A stretch of DNA of 64,000 nucleotides from NCBI GenBank assembly GCA_002842285.1, contig PHCJ01000010.1, positions 1-64,000 of the forward strand. Reading direction: 5' to 3'. Source of the stretch: Betaproteobacteria bacterium HGW-Betaproteobacteria-22. Its GTDB lineage: Bacteria; Pseudomonadota; Gammaproteobacteria; Burkholderiales; Methylophilaceae. The translations under genes and the position numbers were made by a program. The first letter of the stretch is position 1. Every line of letters begins with the position of its first letter. The notes below the pieces were generated by a model, which saw only the letters and a list, made by a program, of their open reading frames with translations, had not been told where the DNA came from and did no database searches. Below, piece after piece: positions 62,471 to 64,000 of this stretch.

Positions 62471-63019
62471 TTAATCATCTTGAAAATCCTGATTTGGAAA
62501 AAACACATCAGAAAAACCAAAATATTTTAAATCCTGGATGCGCATCGGGTACAAAACTCCATCTAGATGATCGCACTCATGTTGCACGACACGCGCATGA
62601 AAGCCTCTGACCAAACGATCGACCGGGTTGCCAAACTGGTCGAACCCAGCATAATGTATGCGCATGTAGCGTGGCACAATGCCACGCATGCCAGGCACTG
62701 ACAGACAACCTTCCCACCCGTCCTCCATCGCATCGCCTACTGGCGTTACCACAGGGTTAATCAATACCGTATAAGGCACTGCATCAGCATCGGGATAACG
62801 CGGATTAATTGTCTGATCAGACGCTTTTTGGCCAAATATGACCACACGCTCACTCACGCCGATTTGTGGTGCTGCAATACCGGCGCCATGCATATCCTGC
62901 ATCGTATCCTCCATGTCCTGTATAAGCTGATGCAGTGCTTCTGTATCAAATTTCTCAACGGGTTTAGCCCGGAGTAACAAACACGGCTCTCCCATCCGCA
63001 ACACTGTTTTAATCGCCAC
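62471..63019 (-). CDS. def: peptide deformylase
   Basis: A 182-residue iron/zinc deformylase with the three family motifs: GIAAPQIG, EGCLSVPG with the metal cysteine, and QHECDHLDG with two histidines and the catalytic Glu. It removes the formyl group before Map acts. This copy is separate from the usual def-fmt locus, so another paralogue may exist elsewhere. Confidence 0.94.
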   Translation of the reverse strand: MAIKTVLRMGEPCLLLRAKPVEKFDTEALHQLIQDMEDTMQDMHGAGIAAPQIGVSERVVIFGQKASDQTINPRYPDADAVPYTVLINPVVTPVGDAMEDGWEGCLSVPGMRGIVPRYMRIHYAGFDQFGNPVDRLVRGFHARVVQHECDHLDGVLYPMRIQDLKYFGFSDVFFPNQDFQDD

Positions 63020-63050
63020 ATGAAGCTTTCATATTCGTTAAATATACGCA

Positions 63051-63833
63051 TTAACCGCACTGCGTATTGACTGGCACGACATCAGGGTTAAAACCATTTT
63101 GCTTAACCAGCTCTGCAATGATGTTTCGCACTCGCTCCATGGTGAGATTCAGGTTTGCAATGATTTCTTCATAATGAATTGCATGCAGATTATCCCCCTT
63201 GCCTGCGGCGTAATTAGCCACAGGGCAAATGGCAGCATAACTAATGCCCAACTCCCGTGCCAGCGCCGCTTCAGGCATCCCTGTCATACCGACCACGGTT
63301 GCGCCATCACGCTCCAGTCGTATAATTTCTGCGGCTGTTTCCAGCCTTGGGCCTTGTGTTGCTGCATACACACCATAATCAATTACCTTTTCGCTTATTG
63401 CCTCGGCGGCCCGTTTCCATTTTGCACGCAGATTAGGGCAATATGGCTCGGTAAAGTCGATATGTTTGACAGGCTGCCCTATGCCGTCGTGAAAGGTCGA
63501 TTTTCTGGCATAGGTGTAATCAATGATTTGATGTGGAATGACCAGTTTACCCGCAGAAAGGTCTGCACTGATGCCGCCTACAGTGGCAACTGCGGCAATC
63601 TCGGTCACTCCATGCAAATGGAGTGCAGAGATATTGGCACGATAATTGACTTCATGTGGCGGAATCGTATGTCCCCTGCCATGGCGTGCTAAAAATATGA
63701 CTTCCCTGTCAGCAATTTCGCCAAAAATAAGTGGTTGCGAGGGTTCGCCATAAGGCGTTCTCACGATTAAGCGTTTGGTTATTTTTAAATTGTCCAGTTG
63801 TGTTAAACCGGTTCCGCCAATGATTGCTAACAT
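63051..63833 (-). CDS. methylthioadenosine/methylthioinosine phosphorylase
   Basis: About 260 residues from the ATG at 63833, preceded by AAGGTG; a GTG two codons earlier overlaps that ribosome site. MLAIIGGTGLTQL begins a purine-nucleoside phosphorylase fold with PHEVNYRANI, TQGPRLETAAEI and VGMTGMPEAALARELG. It splits S-methyl-5'-thioadenosine or thioinosine in methionine salvage. The TGMPEA loop hints at the thioinosine group, but this is not certain. Confidence 0.87.
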   Translation of the reverse strand: MLAIIGGTGLTQLDNLKITKRLIVRTPYGEPSQPLIFGEIADREVIFLARHGRGHTIPPHEVNYRANISALHLHGVTEIAAVATVGGISADLSAGKLVIPHQIIDYTYARKSTFHDGIGQPVKHIDFTEPYCPNLRAKWKRAAEAISEKVIDYGVYAATQGPRLETAAEIIRLERDGATVVGMTGMPEAALARELGISYAAICPVANYAAGKGDNLHAIHYEEIIANLNLTMERVRNIIAELVKQNGFNPDVVPVNTQCG

Positions 63834-64000
63834 AGTCACCTTATTATCTAATATGGGTTTATTCTAACAAAGCTTCAACAGTTTTGGGGAGCATAAATGG
63901 ACTAAAAACGGATTTTTCCATCTAGTTAAATGTCGAATCAGCCATTAATCCTTCAAAAGGTTTTGTCATAAATTACCCGTCATTTTATGGCATACTCATA

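Noticed and set aside
63099-63692. 197-codon plus-strand frame
   Set aside because: It lies opposite the phosphorylase gene; cysteine- and histidine-rich nonsense composition indicates a shadow.
63840-64000. Possible promoter at the right edge
   Set aside because: TTGTCA with loose AT-rich partners can be found, but no -10 at proper spacing is convincing and the downstream gene is outside the window.

Overview
The window looks like chromosomal DNA of a betaproteobacterial methylotroph, most probably Methylophilaceae (Methylotenera/Methylophilus-like). This is an inference from a complete pqqABCDE operon, a cysB-linked sulfate assimilation operon using an APS-type reductase, and the character of the core genes. 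No rRNA is present. One tRNA-Ser(UGA) and one 23-codon pqqA gene were read directly from the sequence.

Layout. (1) 1-1.05 kb is a scrap yard: the end of an IS3-family element, a HipA/YjjJ-type toxin gene cut off at the IS, and two short coding relics, one with a DUF4143 ATPase signature. (2) 1.05-24.1 kb is a large O-antigen/exopolysaccharide operon on the minus strand, read from the right. It starts with an EPS-associated MarR-type regulator and runs wbpA, wbpB, wbpD, a small antitoxin gene, a PIN-toxin/WbpE fusion, an OafA-type acyltransferase, wzx, hisH-like, hisF-like, wzy, wbpG, an AAC(3)-like N-acyltransferase, a neutral-ceramidase-like protein, a glycosyltransferase, wbpI, a class II glutaminase/WbpG fusion, a second glycosyltransferase, PglC-, PglD- and PglE-like genes and wzz. 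Gene content and partial order recall the Pseudomonas aeruginosa O5 B-band cluster, so the predicted product contains ManNAc(3NAm)A-type sugars (WbpA-B-E-D-I, then WbpG/HisH/HisF) on a diacetamido-sugar primer (PglE-PglD-PglC). (3) 24.2-30.0 kb is a conflict island: HepT-MntA, HipBA, a Tle1/DUF2235-type phospholipase with two tandem lipoprotein genes that are probably its immunity proteins, and Phd-RelE.

(4) 30.1-43.7 kb holds core genes: hslR, a Lon-like protease, moaE-moaD, rmuC, a CHASE2/SH3/M48 operon, ppk2, an AI-2E-family permease, a YigZ-family protein, a DUF853 ATPase and a DUF302 lipoprotein. (5) 43.8-51.9 kb is sulfur assimilation: cysB divergent from a TauE-type permease, cysI, DUF934, cysH, cysD, cysN and fdxA. 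(6) 52-57.2 kb: a YgjP-type metallopeptidase, a Bcr/CflA exporter and pqqABCDE with an attenuator-like hairpin after pqqA. (7) 58-64 kb: map, glnD, a cupin, tRNA-Ser, def and a methylthioadenosine/methylthioinosine phosphorylase.

The most striking item is the toxin-antitoxin module built into the polysaccharide operon at 18.8-20.7 kb. An AF2212-like antitoxin gene sits between wbpD and wbpE, and the PIN ribonuclease domain is translationally fused to the WbpE aminotransferase with no usable start codon at the junction. Together with the neighbouring HipBA, HepT-MntA and Phd-RelE modules and the broken YjjJ-like toxin, the surface-polysaccharide locus is surrounded and penetrated by addiction modules. 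This suggests a system that penalises loss of the O-antigen operon or couples its expression to toxin control; that reading is a hypothesis.
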